From NCBI GenBank assembly GCA_034432795.1, contig DAOUBF010000014.1, positions 1 through 38,763 of the forward strand: a DNA stretch of 38,763 nt. Reading direction: 5' to 3'. The first letter of the stretch is position 1. Each line of letters begins with the position of its first letter. The stretch is from DAOUBF01 sp034432795 (GTDB lineage Bacteria; Chloroflexota; Anaerolineae; DSLN01). Position numbers and translations under genes: made by a program. The notes below the pieces were generated by a model, which had not been told where the DNA came from, did no database searches, and saw nothing but the letters and a program-made list of their open reading frames with translations. Of the stretch, positions 14,783 through 21,396 are shown one piece after another.

Positions 14783-14838
14783 CCCCTCACCCCCCCCTCT
14801 CCCGAAGCTTCGGGAGAGGGGGCGAAGAGGGTGAGGGG
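14783..14838. terminator. 56-nt G/C palindrome between convergent genes
   Basis: A perfect 30-base palindrome (14793-14822) with centre GAAGCTTC is nested in outer 10-base arms CCCCTCACCC (14783-14792) and GGGTGAGGGG (14829-14838), leaving a 6-base bulge. It lies between the convergent M20 and cytochrome c genes, so it may serve both as terminator or 3' end barrier. Member of the CCCTCTCCC/GGGAGAGGG repeat class. The remainder of 14761-14888 shows nothing else. Confidence 0.7.
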
Positions 14839-14888
14839 ATAAGGCCCTTTGCTACTGCGCAGGGTGACAGTTCTGTGATCGGCTGGGG

Positions 14889-15590
14889 CTAGCGGCGGGC
14901 CTGCCGCAGCGCGACACCGGCCAGCCCAAGCAATACCACCGCCAGGCCCACGCCCGCCACCGCCGGCCACCACTCGCCTGTGGACACGGGCGAGGCAGGA
15001 CGCGCGTCCGGCGTCTGTTGTCCATCGTCCATCGTCGGCGGATGAAGTACACCCCCCTGAACGTCCGGCAGGGCGGGGAGCGATTCGCCCCCTGTGCTGC
15101 TCGCCAGCGCAATCCGGCTGGCCGTGGCCGAATCAAGCGGGACACCATCGGCGGGGACCCCGTGGGCGGCGAGCAGAAAAGCGGTGAGCGCCCAATACTC
15201 GTCCTGAGTTAACGAGCCTGGCGCATGCATGGGCATCGTCGTGCTGATGAAGGTGAACAGGTCTTGCGCGGTGCGAAAGCGGGTCAGCGTCCCCGGCCCG
15301 ATGACCGCCGGGGCGTAGTTGTCCTTGATCTCAAAGCCATCGGGCGGATGTTGCCGGCCATGGCATTTGGGAGTGGAGCAATTCTGGTGCGTCTCCGGCC
15401 AGGTCTGCCGCCACTCCAGGGTCAGCCCCTGGCCCTTATCCCCGTGACAGGTGGAGCAGCGGCGTATGTACACCTGCGCGCCAACGTCACGTTGCGCAGG
15501 TGTATACGCCTGGACTGCTGGAAGGTTGATCTGGGAGAGAACAGCAGCGCCTGCCAGAAGGATCAGGCCCAACCAGAGATAGGAACGCAT
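14889..15590 (-). CDS. Membrane-anchored cytochrome c with atypical second Cys pair
   Basis: An exported c-type cytochrome. From ATG 15590 the protein starts with a signal/anchor (YLWLGLILLAGAAVL), then a canonical heme site CSTCHGDKG, then a second cysteine group NCSTPKCHGRQHPP with CX4CH spacing, a methionine-bearing segment STTMPMHAPGSLTQDEYWALTAFLL that can supply the axial ligand, and a C-terminal membrane helix WWPAVAGVGLAVVLLGLAG. The frame extends upstream to 15632, but those codons are period-7 repeat. A related array (15011-15038) encodes the linker before the last helix. It is the last gene behind the peptide importer on the same strand, 68 bases after dppC, though its function is unrelated to peptide uptake. 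Electron partners are unknown. Confidence 0.88.
   Translation of the reverse strand: MRSYLWLGLILLAGAAVLSQINLPAVQAYTPAQRDVGAQVYIRRCSTCHGDKGQGLTLEWRQTWPETHQNCSTPKCHGRQHPPDGFEIKDNYAPAVIGPGTLTRFRTAQDLFTFISTTMPMHAPGSLTQDEYWALTAFLLAAHGVPADGVPLDSATASRIALASSTGGESLPALPDVQGGVLHPPTMDDGQQTPDARPASPVSTGEWWPAVAGVGLAVVLLGLAGVALRQARR
15011..15038. repeat. Period-7 array inside the cytochrome c gene
   Basis: Plus-strand units GCGTCTG, TTGTCCA, TCGTCCA, TCGTCGG. In frame they encode the TMDDGQQTPDA linker before the C-terminal helix. Confidence 0.7.
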
Positions 15591-15599
15591 CGCCTGACC

Positions 15600-15660
15600 G
15601 ACGGAGGACGAAGGGCGGAGGCTACCGGTCATCCGTCCTCCGTCTTCCGTCCCCCGTCCT
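15600..15660. repeat. Inverted pair of period-7 arrays between cytochrome c and dppC
   Basis: Units GACGGAG, GACGAAG, GGCGGAG to the left, a short spacer, then CCGTCCT, CCGTCTT, CCGTCCC, CCGTCCT to the right. The right end abuts the dppC stop codon (TAG, 15661-15659). Hairpin-capable. Confidence 0.8.
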
Positions 15661-16696
15661 ACTGTGTTCCGCGCAGGCGCGGGTCTAGTGCATCACGCAG
15701 GCCATCCCCCAGGAAGTTGAAGGCAAACATGGTGATCGCCAGGGCCAGCGCCGGGAAGACGGCCTCATGCGGATACGAGCGGATACCTTGTGCGCCGTCC
15801 GCGATCATGGAGCCCCAACTGGGCGTAGGCCGGTTCACGCCCAGCCCGATGAAGCTCAGGAAGGCCTCGGTGCTGATGTAGCTGGGGATCGCCAGGGTTT
15901 CGGCCACGACCAGCGGGCCGATAATGTTGGGCAGGATATGGCGGAACATGATCCGACTGGGCTTGGCGCCAATGGTGCGGGCGGCCTCAATGAACTCCTT
16001 CTCCTTCACCGAGAGGATCTGGCCGCGCGCCAGGCGGGCCATGTTCTCCCAGGCCGTCAGGCCAATGCCGATGAAGATGAAGAACAGACCACCGAAGCGT
16101 CGGTCAATCTGCGATAGCGTGAAGCGGAAATGCTCCCACGTCGTCTGGGGGTTCTCCGGCGGGTTGCGGAAGAAAGCCATCAACAGGATGATGAACAGCA
16201 AGCTGGGGAAGGCGTACAGCACGTCCACCAGCCGCATCATGATGTTGTCGGTGCGCCCCCCAATGTAGCCGGAGATCGTGCCATAGGTCGTGCCCACCAG
16301 CAGGCTGATCAGCGGGCCGACGAAAGCCACCGCCAACGACACCTGCGCCCCATAGATGATCCGGACAAGGAGATCGCGCCCATGCGTATCCGCTCCCAGG
16401 GGATACTGGTCGGCAATGGTGGCGTAGCCCCCCTGATCTTTAGGCTTCATGAAGGGGAAGACATACGTCAGCCAGCGTGGCACCGCGTGATTGTCCTTCA
16501 GGTGCTGGTCGTCATAGCCCTGGGGCGCCAGCACCGGCGCGAAGATCGCCATCAGAATGAGGACAATGACAATCATCCCGCCGAGGACAGCTGCCCGGTT
16601 GCGCACCAGCCGGTAGAAGGCATCGGCCCACAGGCTGCCGGTGCTGCGTCGTCGCGGGACGGGAATAGTTGCGGGGGTTGCGGTTGCAGTTGCCAT
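15659..16696 (-). CDS. dppC: Peptide ABC importer permease, DppC/OppC type
   Basis: Second membrane subunit of the peptide importer. The N-terminal cytoplasmic tail is followed by a first helix (GMIVIVLILMAIFAPVLAP), the family hallmark YPLGADTHGRDLLVRIIYGAQVSL, and the EAA loop EAARTIGAKPSRIMFRHILP that docks to the ATPases. The end GDGLRDALDPRLRGTQ is the standard DppC terminus. Length 345 is slightly above usual because of a loop (FFRNPPENPQTTWEHFRF) and the extended Ala/Thr/Pro N-terminus. AGGAG lies about 8 bases before ATG 16696. It follows dppB after a 91-base gap filled by a period-7 repeat. Specificity for di- versus oligopeptides cannot be told. Confidence 0.93.
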   Translation of the reverse strand: MATATATPATIPVPRRRSTGSLWADAFYRLVRNRAAVLGGMIVIVLILMAIFAPVLAPQGYDDQHLKDNHAVPRWLTYVFPFMKPKDQGGYATIADQYPLGADTHGRDLLVRIIYGAQVSLAVAFVGPLISLLVGTTYGTISGYIGGRTDNIMMRLVDVLYAFPSLLFIILLMAFFRNPPENPQTTWEHFRFTLSQIDRRFGGLFFIFIGIGLTAWENMARLARGQILSVKEKEFIEAARTIGAKPSRIMFRHILPNIIGPLVVAETLAIPSYISTEAFLSFIGLGVNRPTPSWGSMIADGAQGIRSYPHEAVFPALALAITMFAFNFLGDGLRDALDPRLRGTQ

Positions 16697-16716
16697 AGAA
16701 TCGTTCTCCTATATCG

Positions 16717-16791
16717 GACAGAAGGCGGAGGACGAAGGACAGACGACAGACAGGGATTGTCTACCGTCCCCCGTCTTCCGTCCCCCGTCAT
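16717..16791. repeat. Inverted pair of period-7 arrays between dppB and dppC
   Basis: Left units (ACAGAAG, GCGGAGG, ACGAAGG, ACAGACG, ACAGACA) and right units (CCGTCCC, CCGTCTT, CCGTCCC, CCGTCAT) face each other around GGGATTGTCTA. The right end supplies part of the dppB stop codon (TGA, 16790-16788). Confidence 0.8.
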
Positions 16792-17828
16792 GTATAGCGG
16801 ATGCGCGGGTCCAGGAACGCATAGGTAATATCCACCAGCAGGTTCGCCACGACCAGGAAGATAGCGTAGAGCAAAATCGTGCCCATGATCACGGGGTAGT
16901 CGCGGTTGGTGATGCTGGTGACGAAATAGCGCCCCATGCCGGGGATGCCGAAGATCGTCTCGGTGACAAATGTGCCAGTGACCAGCGCGGCAAACAAGGG
17001 GCCCAGGATGGTAACCACCGGGATGAGCGAGTTCTTGAGCGCATGGCGGATGATCACGATGCGCTCGCTCAACCCTTTGGCACGGGCCGTGCGGATGTAA
17101 TCCTCACGGATCACCTGGAGCAGGCTGGCCCGCGTCAGCCGGGCGATCAGCGCCGAGCTGGCCAATCCCAGTACAATGGAGGGCATGATGGCCTTACGGA
17201 TGAACTCTACCACATTAAACGGCTGGCCTTCGCGCGCGATCTCCCAACCGGTGGGCGGCAACCAGCGCAAGGAGACGGCGAAGATGGTCACCATGACCGG
17301 CCCCAGCACGATCGGCGGCACCGAGACGCCGAAAATGGCGATGCTCATCCCGATGTAGTCAAAGATGCTGTTCTGCTTGAGCGCCGCCAGGATGCCCGAC
17401 GGCAGGCCGATTATCAGGGCTACTGCCAGCGCCAGAACGCCCAATTGCATAGAAACGGGCAGGTTATCCCGGAAGATGTCGTTCACCGTGCGGGTGCGCG
17501 AACTGAAGGTCGGCCCAAAGTTCATCCATTGCAAATAGCCATTGCCGATCTTGATATTGATCAGATAATCACTCTGTTGCGTTACTTGCAGTTCCCCAGG
17601 TGAATAGATCGGGATCAAGATATCCTTGATGTAGTTGAGGTACTGGATATGCAGCGGGTCATCCAGGTGATACTTGCGGTTAAGGTTGGCGATGATCTCT
17701 GGAGGCAGCTTCTTCTCCCGATCAAATGGCCCGCCGGGCACCGAGCGCATGAGCACAAAGGTGATCACGGAGACCACGAACAGGACCACGAACATCCAGA
17801 GCACGCGGCGAACAATGAATTGTAGCAT
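16788..17828 (-). CDS. dppB: Peptide ABC importer permease, DppB/OppB type
   Basis: First membrane subunit of the importer, 346 residues. The N-terminus MLQFIVRRVLWMFVVLFVVSVITFVLMRSVPGGPFD is typical of DppB (helix then periplasmic P-G-G-P). The EAA loop is RTARAKGLSERIVIIRHALKNSL, and the end GMGRYFVTSITNRDYPVIMG...DITYAFLDPRIRYT is standard. An 18-20 residue-longer periplasmic loop around LIPIYSPGELQVTQQSDYLI is within the family's range. AGGAG lies 9 bases before ATG 17828. It lies about 500 bases downstream of the lipoprotein gene, behind a strong hairpin and REP-like repeats, so its expression may be lower than that of the lipoprotein. Confidence 0.93.
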   Translation of the reverse strand: MLQFIVRRVLWMFVVLFVVSVITFVLMRSVPGGPFDREKKLPPEIIANLNRKYHLDDPLHIQYLNYIKDILIPIYSPGELQVTQQSDYLINIKIGNGYLQWMNFGPTFSSRTRTVNDIFRDNLPVSMQLGVLALAVALIIGLPSGILAALKQNSIFDYIGMSIAIFGVSVPPIVLGPVMVTIFAVSLRWLPPTGWEIAREGQPFNVVEFIRKAIMPSIVLGLASSALIARLTRASLLQVIREDYIRTARAKGLSERIVIIRHALKNSLIPVVTILGPLFAALVTGTFVTETIFGIPGMGRYFVTSITNRDYPVIMGTILLYAIFLVVANLLVDITYAFLDPRIRYT

Positions 17829-17893
17829 ACAGTCCTACTCCTCTTACGTTGGATTGACTCTCCTACTCACTTATTGCGTCTCCAAGCAGATAC

Positions 17894-17913
17894 GGCGGGT
17901 ATGGAAACCCGCC
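17894..17913 (-). repeat. REP-like hairpin, copy 1
   Basis: GGCGGGT-ATGGAA-ACCCGCC, the inverse orientation of the TTCYAT-loop hairpin (loop TTCCAT on the minus strand). Flanked by GCAGATAC as in copy 4. Confidence 0.75.
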
Positions 17914-17935
17914 CGCCTGAGCGTTGCCCAGGCGT

Positions 17936-17959
17936 GTAGGGCAGGTTTCTATACCTGCC
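17936..17959 (+). repeat. REP-like hairpin with GTAG, copy 2
   Basis: GTAG (17936-17939) directly precedes GGCAGGT-TTCTAT-ACCTGCC. The GTAG tetranucleotide 5' of a short palindrome is the hallmark of RAYT-associated REPs. Confidence 0.75.
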
Positions 17960-17965
17960 GCTAGA

Positions 17966-17987
17966 GCAGGTTTCTATACCTGCCTAC
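17966..17987 (-). repeat. REP-like hairpin, copy 3
   Basis: GCAGGT-TTCTAT-ACCTGC (17966-17983), immediately followed by CTAC when the next C-T-A-C is included, so GTAG precedes the hairpin when read on the minus strand. Forms an opposed pair with copy 2. Confidence 0.7.
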
Positions 17988-18005
17988 GGTGCGTACGGCA
18001 GATAC

Positions 18006-18025
18006 GGCGGGTATGGAAACCCGCC
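18006..18025 (-). repeat. REP-like hairpin, copy 4
   Basis: Identical stem and loop to copy 1 (GGCGGGT-ATGGAA-ACCCGCC) with the same GCAGATAC left flank. With copies 1-3 it forms a BIME-like cluster between dppB and the lipoprotein gene. Confidence 0.75.
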
Positions 18026-18177
18026 CGACGAAAGCCATTCCCTAACAGCTTGCTTGGTCAAGCATTATGTACTGTTGATCTGCGCATTTGGTTCAGCGCC
18101 AGACGTATGAAACTACGCGGGCATCACCCATGCCCCCTGTCACCTTGATCGCAGCGAGGGGCCCCACTCCCTTCGCT

Positions 18178-18203
18178 CCCTCTCCCGCAGCTGCGGGAGA
18201 GGG
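18178..18203. repeat. G/C palindrome (CCCTCTCCC class)
   Basis: Perfect 13-base arms CCCTCTCCCGCAG/CTGCGGGAGAGGG with no loop. Same class as 14793-14822, with a changed centre (GCAGCTGC instead of GAAGCTTC). Confidence 0.75.
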
Positions 18204-18225
18204 GATTAGGAGTATAGGGTAATTG

Positions 18226-18254
18226 AGATGCTTCGCTGCGCTCAGCATGACAGG
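18226..18254. repeat. Widespread dispersed-repeat segment (HAERSEAS-type)
   Basis: GAGATGCTTCGCTGCGCTCAGCATGACA resembles a short repeat found in intergenic DNA of many bacteria; its minus-strand translation reads CHAERSEASQ, a familiar spurious peptide. Recognised from memory, not from a search. Confidence 0.45.
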
Positions 18255-18291
18255 GCAAAGCAGCCTGGTTAGTTATAAATGCAGAGACCGG

Positions 18292-18323
18292 GGACGGAGC
18301 CCCCGCATCTGGGGGCTCCGTCC
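18292..18323 (-). terminator. Strong hairpin downstream of the lipoprotein gene
   Basis: Thirteen-base perfect arms GGACGGAGCCCCC and GGGGGCTCCGTCC around a 6-base loop, 13 bases after the lipoprotein stop. No T-run follows on the minus strand, so it is better viewed as a partial terminator or 3' stabiliser that would raise lipoprotein over permease expression. Confidence 0.6.
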
Positions 18324-18335
18324 ACACAGCCTAAC

Positions 18336-20120
18336 TTACTTGGTGATGTCCCACTTCTCAATGTGCTCCAGACCACCTAGGATGGAGAAGGTCCGCTGCA
18401 CATACGGCTTGGTCACGGTGACGCGTGTGTACCAGTAGATGGGGATGATGGCCGCGTCCTTCGCCACCAGGATGTCCTCAGCCTGGGCGTACAGTTCGCG
18501 CCGCTTGGCCTCATCCTTCTCCTTGGCCGCCTCGTCCACCAGCCGGTCAAACTCCGGGTTCGCCCACTTGGTGTGGTTCTGCTGCGAGTCGGAGCGGAAG
18601 ACTTCCTTCAGGAAGTTGTTGGCATCCGGGTAGTCCTGGCACCAGCCGAGACGCCAGATCTGCGGCGGATCATCGGTCAGCGTCTTCAAGTAGACGCGCC
18701 ACTCCTGGGTCTGGATAGTCACCTTCACGCCCAGCACGTCCTCCCACATCTTGGCGATGGCCTCGCCGATCTTGATGTGGCCCTCCACCTGGTTCATCAT
18801 CAGGGTGATGGGCGGCATCTTGGAGCGGTCCGGGTAGACCTCATCCAGGAGTTGCTTGGCCCGCTCTGGGTCGTACTTGACGCCCAGGTTGGGGTGCGTC
18901 TCCATGGTCGGGGCCGCCGTCAGGCCGGGGCGCGAGAACCACTGCGCCGGCTCCTGGCCACCCTTGAGCACGTTGTCAATCAGCGACTGGCGATCCACCG
19001 CCAGCGAGAAAGCCAGGCGCACCTTGGGGTTGTCAAACGGCGGCTTGGTCGTGTTGAAGCCGTAGTAGTAGGTGCACAGCACCGGGCCGATCTTTAGCTC
19101 CTTGGAGAGCGTGGGGTCGGCCTTGACGCGGTCAATCTCCGACAGCGGCACGCCAGCCACGTCCAGCTCGCCGGCCTCGTAGGCGGCGAAGGCCGGGCTT
19201 TCGTCCAGCATCGTCCAGGTGATCTCCTCAATCTTGGCCTGCGGGACGCTGGGGATGCCGGGCCAGAACGGGTTCTTGATCAGCGTGATGTCCGCGTCAT
19301 GGTTCCAGGCCTTGAGCGTGTAGGGGCCATACCCCTGGAAGAAGCCGGTCTCGGTCCAGCGGTCACCGCGCTCCTCAATCAGCCAGCGCGGCTGGGCGTG
19401 GGCCACCCACATGCCCAGGATGTTGGGCACGAAGGCCGCGCCCGCAGCGTCATCCACGAGCGTGACCTCCAGGGTCCAGTCATCCAGGGCCTTCACGCCG
19501 ACCTTGGTCGTGTCGGTGATCGTGCCGCTGTTGAAGTCGGCGGCGCCCTCAATGATCGTAGTCAGCACGTAGGCATAGTCCGAGGCCGTCTTGGGATCCA
19601 GCGTGCGCAGGATGCCGTACTCAAAGTCCTTGGCCGTGACGATGCGGTCCTTGCCCTCCTCGTCCACGACCTTCTCCACCTGCTTGGTCAGGGGGTTGTA
19701 GCGCACCCAGGGCACGCCCTGCCTCACCTTGAAGGTGATCTTCTTGCCGTCCGGTGAGAACTCCCAGCTCTCGGCCATGCCCGGCTCCAGGGAGGCGGTC
19801 TCCTCGTTCTGGCGGGTCAGGCCGACCGTCGTCTCCTCCACGATCTGCACCGAGCTGGTGTCTGTGGAGAGCGCCGGGTCAATCGTGGGGATGTCGCCGG
19901 GGCCCATGTTCAGGCGCAGGGTCTTAGGGCCCGCGGGCGGCGCCGCCGTCACCACCACCGTCTGCACAGCGGGCGGCGCAGTCACCACAGCCGTCTGCAC
20001 TTGAGGTGGGGCGGTTTGAACGATGACCTGGGGTGTCGGCGCTGGGCCCCCACAGGCCGTGACCACCAGGCTCAGCAGGGTCAACACGCTCAGCACCCAC
20101 ACAGTAGTCTTGCGACTCAT
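18336..20120 (-). CDS. Peptide ABC importer substrate-binding lipoprotein (OppA/DppA family)
   Basis: The extracytoplasmic binding protein of the importer. From ATG 20120, which follows GGAGGAG at a good distance, it has a signal peptide ending in the lipobox VVTAC, then a low-complexity Pro/Val/Thr/Gln tether of roughly 45 residues made of near-repeats such as VQTAVVTAPPAVQTVVVTA, then the family-5 solute-binding fold: LEPGMAESWEFSPDGKKITF, GPYTLKAWN, NPKVRLAFSLAVDRQSLID, and a C-terminal RRELYAQAEDILVAKDAAIIPIYW. About 594 residues, normal for the family. The tether is typical of Chloroflexota lipoproteins. The gene lies between the ATPase genes and the permease genes on one strand. Ligand class (peptide versus other family-5 ligands) is inferred from the neighbouring ATPases. 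Confidence 0.93.
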   Translation of the reverse strand: MSRKTTVWVLSVLTLLSLVVTACGGPAPTPQVIVQTAPPQVQTAVVTAPPAVQTVVVTAAPPAGPKTLRLNMGPGDIPTIDPALSTDTSSVQIVEETTVGLTRQNEETASLEPGMAESWEFSPDGKKITFKVRQGVPWVRYNPLTKQVEKVVDEEGKDRIVTAKDFEYGILRTLDPKTASDYAYVLTTIIEGAADFNSGTITDTTKVGVKALDDWTLEVTLVDDAAGAAFVPNILGMWVAHAQPRWLIEERGDRWTETGFFQGYGPYTLKAWNHDADITLIKNPFWPGIPSVPQAKIEEITWTMLDESPAFAAYEAGELDVAGVPLSEIDRVKADPTLSKELKIGPVLCTYYYGFNTTKPPFDNPKVRLAFSLAVDRQSLIDNVLKGGQEPAQWFSRPGLTAAPTMETHPNLGVKYDPERAKQLLDEVYPDRSKMPPITLMMNQVEGHIKIGEAIAKMWEDVLGVKVTIQTQEWRVYLKTLTDDPPQIWRLGWCQDYPDANNFLKEVFRSDSQQNHTKWANPEFDRLVDEAAKEKDEAKRRELYAQAEDILVAKDAAIIPIYWYTRVTVTKPYVQRTFSILGGLEHIEKWDITK

Positions 20121-20162
20121 TGTTCTCCTCCTTCTAAATCTCCTCATGGATTGAGTTAGCCT

Positions 20163-20278
20163 ACACCGTCAGCGGTGTGGCTTGCTTATCGTCGGGCCTT
20201 TGCCCGATTGCACGCTGCCCTGCCAGGGCACTACGCTGTGAAGGGGTGCGTTCCACTCTCCCTTCAGCGAAGCATCTA
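20163..20278 (-). other. Cluster of four stem-loops, possible IS200/IS605-type end relic
   Basis: Four consecutive hairpins occupy the 247-base gap: ACACCG-TCAG-CGGTGT (20163-20178), TCGGGC-CTTT-GCCCGA (20192-20207), TGCCCT-GCC-AGGGCA (20216-20230) and a bulged GCTG/AAGGG stem with a 24-base loop (20235-20278). On the minus strand the series ends in the small terminal hairpin, reminiscent of the structured right ends of IS200/IS605 elements. No transposase or TnpB gene is present. Resemblance only. Confidence 0.35.
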
Positions 20279-20301
20279 TGGCCGTGACCACCTCCTTTCG
20301 T

Positions 20302-20339
20302 CAAACGTCGCGCGTGAAACGCGTTAGGCGTTTGACAGT
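20302..20339. repeat. Inverted period-7 array (GTCAAAC type)
   Basis: Units GTCAAAC, GTCGCGC, GTGAAAC, GCGTTAG then GCGTTTGAC. Outer arms GTCAAACG/CGTTTGAC and inner arms CGCGT/ACGCG give a nested hairpin between the dppF and lipoprotein genes. Confidence 0.65.
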
Positions 20340-20367
20340 TTACCCATATATTATACAACCTACCGTA

Positions 20368-21396
20368 CTACGCTACCCGATGGCAGGCCACCCAATGGTC
20401 CGGCGTGACCTCGCGTAGCTCCGGGTCTACCTCATAGCAGATGTCAAAGGCCACCGGGCAGCGCGTGTTAAAGTGACAGCCCTTGGGTGGGTTGGCCGGG
20501 CTGGGCAGGTCCCCCTGCAGCAGGATGCGCTGCCGCCTGCGCTCTACCTTGGGATCGGGCACGGGCACAGCGGAAAGCAGCGCCTGGGTGTAGGGATGCC
20601 AGGGGTTCTCATATACCTCGTTGCGCGAGGCCAGTTCCACGATCTTGCCCAGATACATCACTGCCACCCGGTCGCTGATGTGGCGCACCATGCTCAGGTC
20701 ATGCGCGATGAACAGATACGTCAGGCCAAACTGATCTTGCAGGTCCTCCAACAGGTTGACGACCTGGGCCTGAATGGAGACATCCAGGGCCGAGATCGGC
20801 TCGTCGCAGACAATGAAGCTGGGGTTAGAGGCCAGGGCGCGGGCGACGCCAATGCGCTGACGCTGGCCGCCGGAGAACTCATGCGGGTAGCGGTTGGCGA
20901 AGTAGGGGTTAAGGCCCACCAGTTGGAGCAGCTCCTGTACGCGCTCCTTGGCCGCCTTGCCGGTGGCAATGCCGTGAATCTCCAGCGGCTCGGCGATGAT
21001 GCTGCCCACCGTCATGCGCGGGTTGAGCGAAGCATAGGGGTCCTGGAAGATCATCTGCATGTCGCGCCGCTTGCGCCGCAAGGCCTCACCCTTCAGTTCC
21101 ACCAGGTTCTCGCCTTTGAAATAGACGGCCCCCTCCGTGGGGCGATACAGTTGCAGGATGGTGCGGCCTGTGGTGGACTTGCCGCAGCCGCTCTCCCCCA
21201 CCAGCCCTAAGGTCTCTCCGCGCTTGATGTCAAACGAGACGCCATCCACGGCTTTGACCGCGCCGACCTGGCGCTGAAAGATGATCCCCCGCATGATGGG
21301 GAAGTACTTTTTCAGGTTGACAACGCGCACCAGGACGTTGTCTTCGCGTCCGTCGGTTTTCTGTGTCACAGGCGATGTCTCTACTTTAGTGCTCAT
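20368..21396 (-). CDS. dppF: Peptide ABC importer ATPase, DppF/OppF type
   Basis: Cytoplasmic ATPase of the importer, 342 residues. Walker A GESGCGKST, Q-loop segment MIFQDPYASLNPRMTV, signature FSGGQRQRIGVARAL, Walker B FIVCDEPISALDVS and H-loop AHDLSMV are intact. The C-terminal oligopeptide-transporter extension has the cysteine pattern GCHFNTRCP...CYEV that can bind an Fe-S cluster in relatives. SISALDVSIQAQ and the PTEGAVYFKG region favour DppF over DppD. The ATG overlaps the end of dppD by 11 bases, indicating coupling. The stop is about 250 bases before the lipoprotein start. Confidence 0.93.
   Translation of the reverse strand: MSTKVETSPVTQKTDGREDNVLVRVVNLKKYFPIMRGIIFQRQVGAVKAVDGVSFDIKRGETLGLVGESGCGKSTTGRTILQLYRPTEGAVYFKGENLVELKGEALRRKRRDMQMIFQDPYASLNPRMTVGSIIAEPLEIHGIATGKAAKERVQELLQLVGLNPYFANRYPHEFSGGQRQRIGVARALASNPSFIVCDEPISALDVSIQAQVVNLLEDLQDQFGLTYLFIAHDLSMVRHISDRVAVMYLGKIVELASRNEVYENPWHPYTQALLSAVPVPDPKVERRRQRILLQGDLPSPANPPKGCHFNTRCPVAFDICYEVDPELREVTPDHWVACHRVA

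Noticed and set aside
17894..18025. Possible CRISPR-like array of four similar 20-base units
   Set aside because: Units are palindromic, in mixed orientation, with unequal 7-23 base gaps and no spacer-length regularity; they fit REP/BIME elements.
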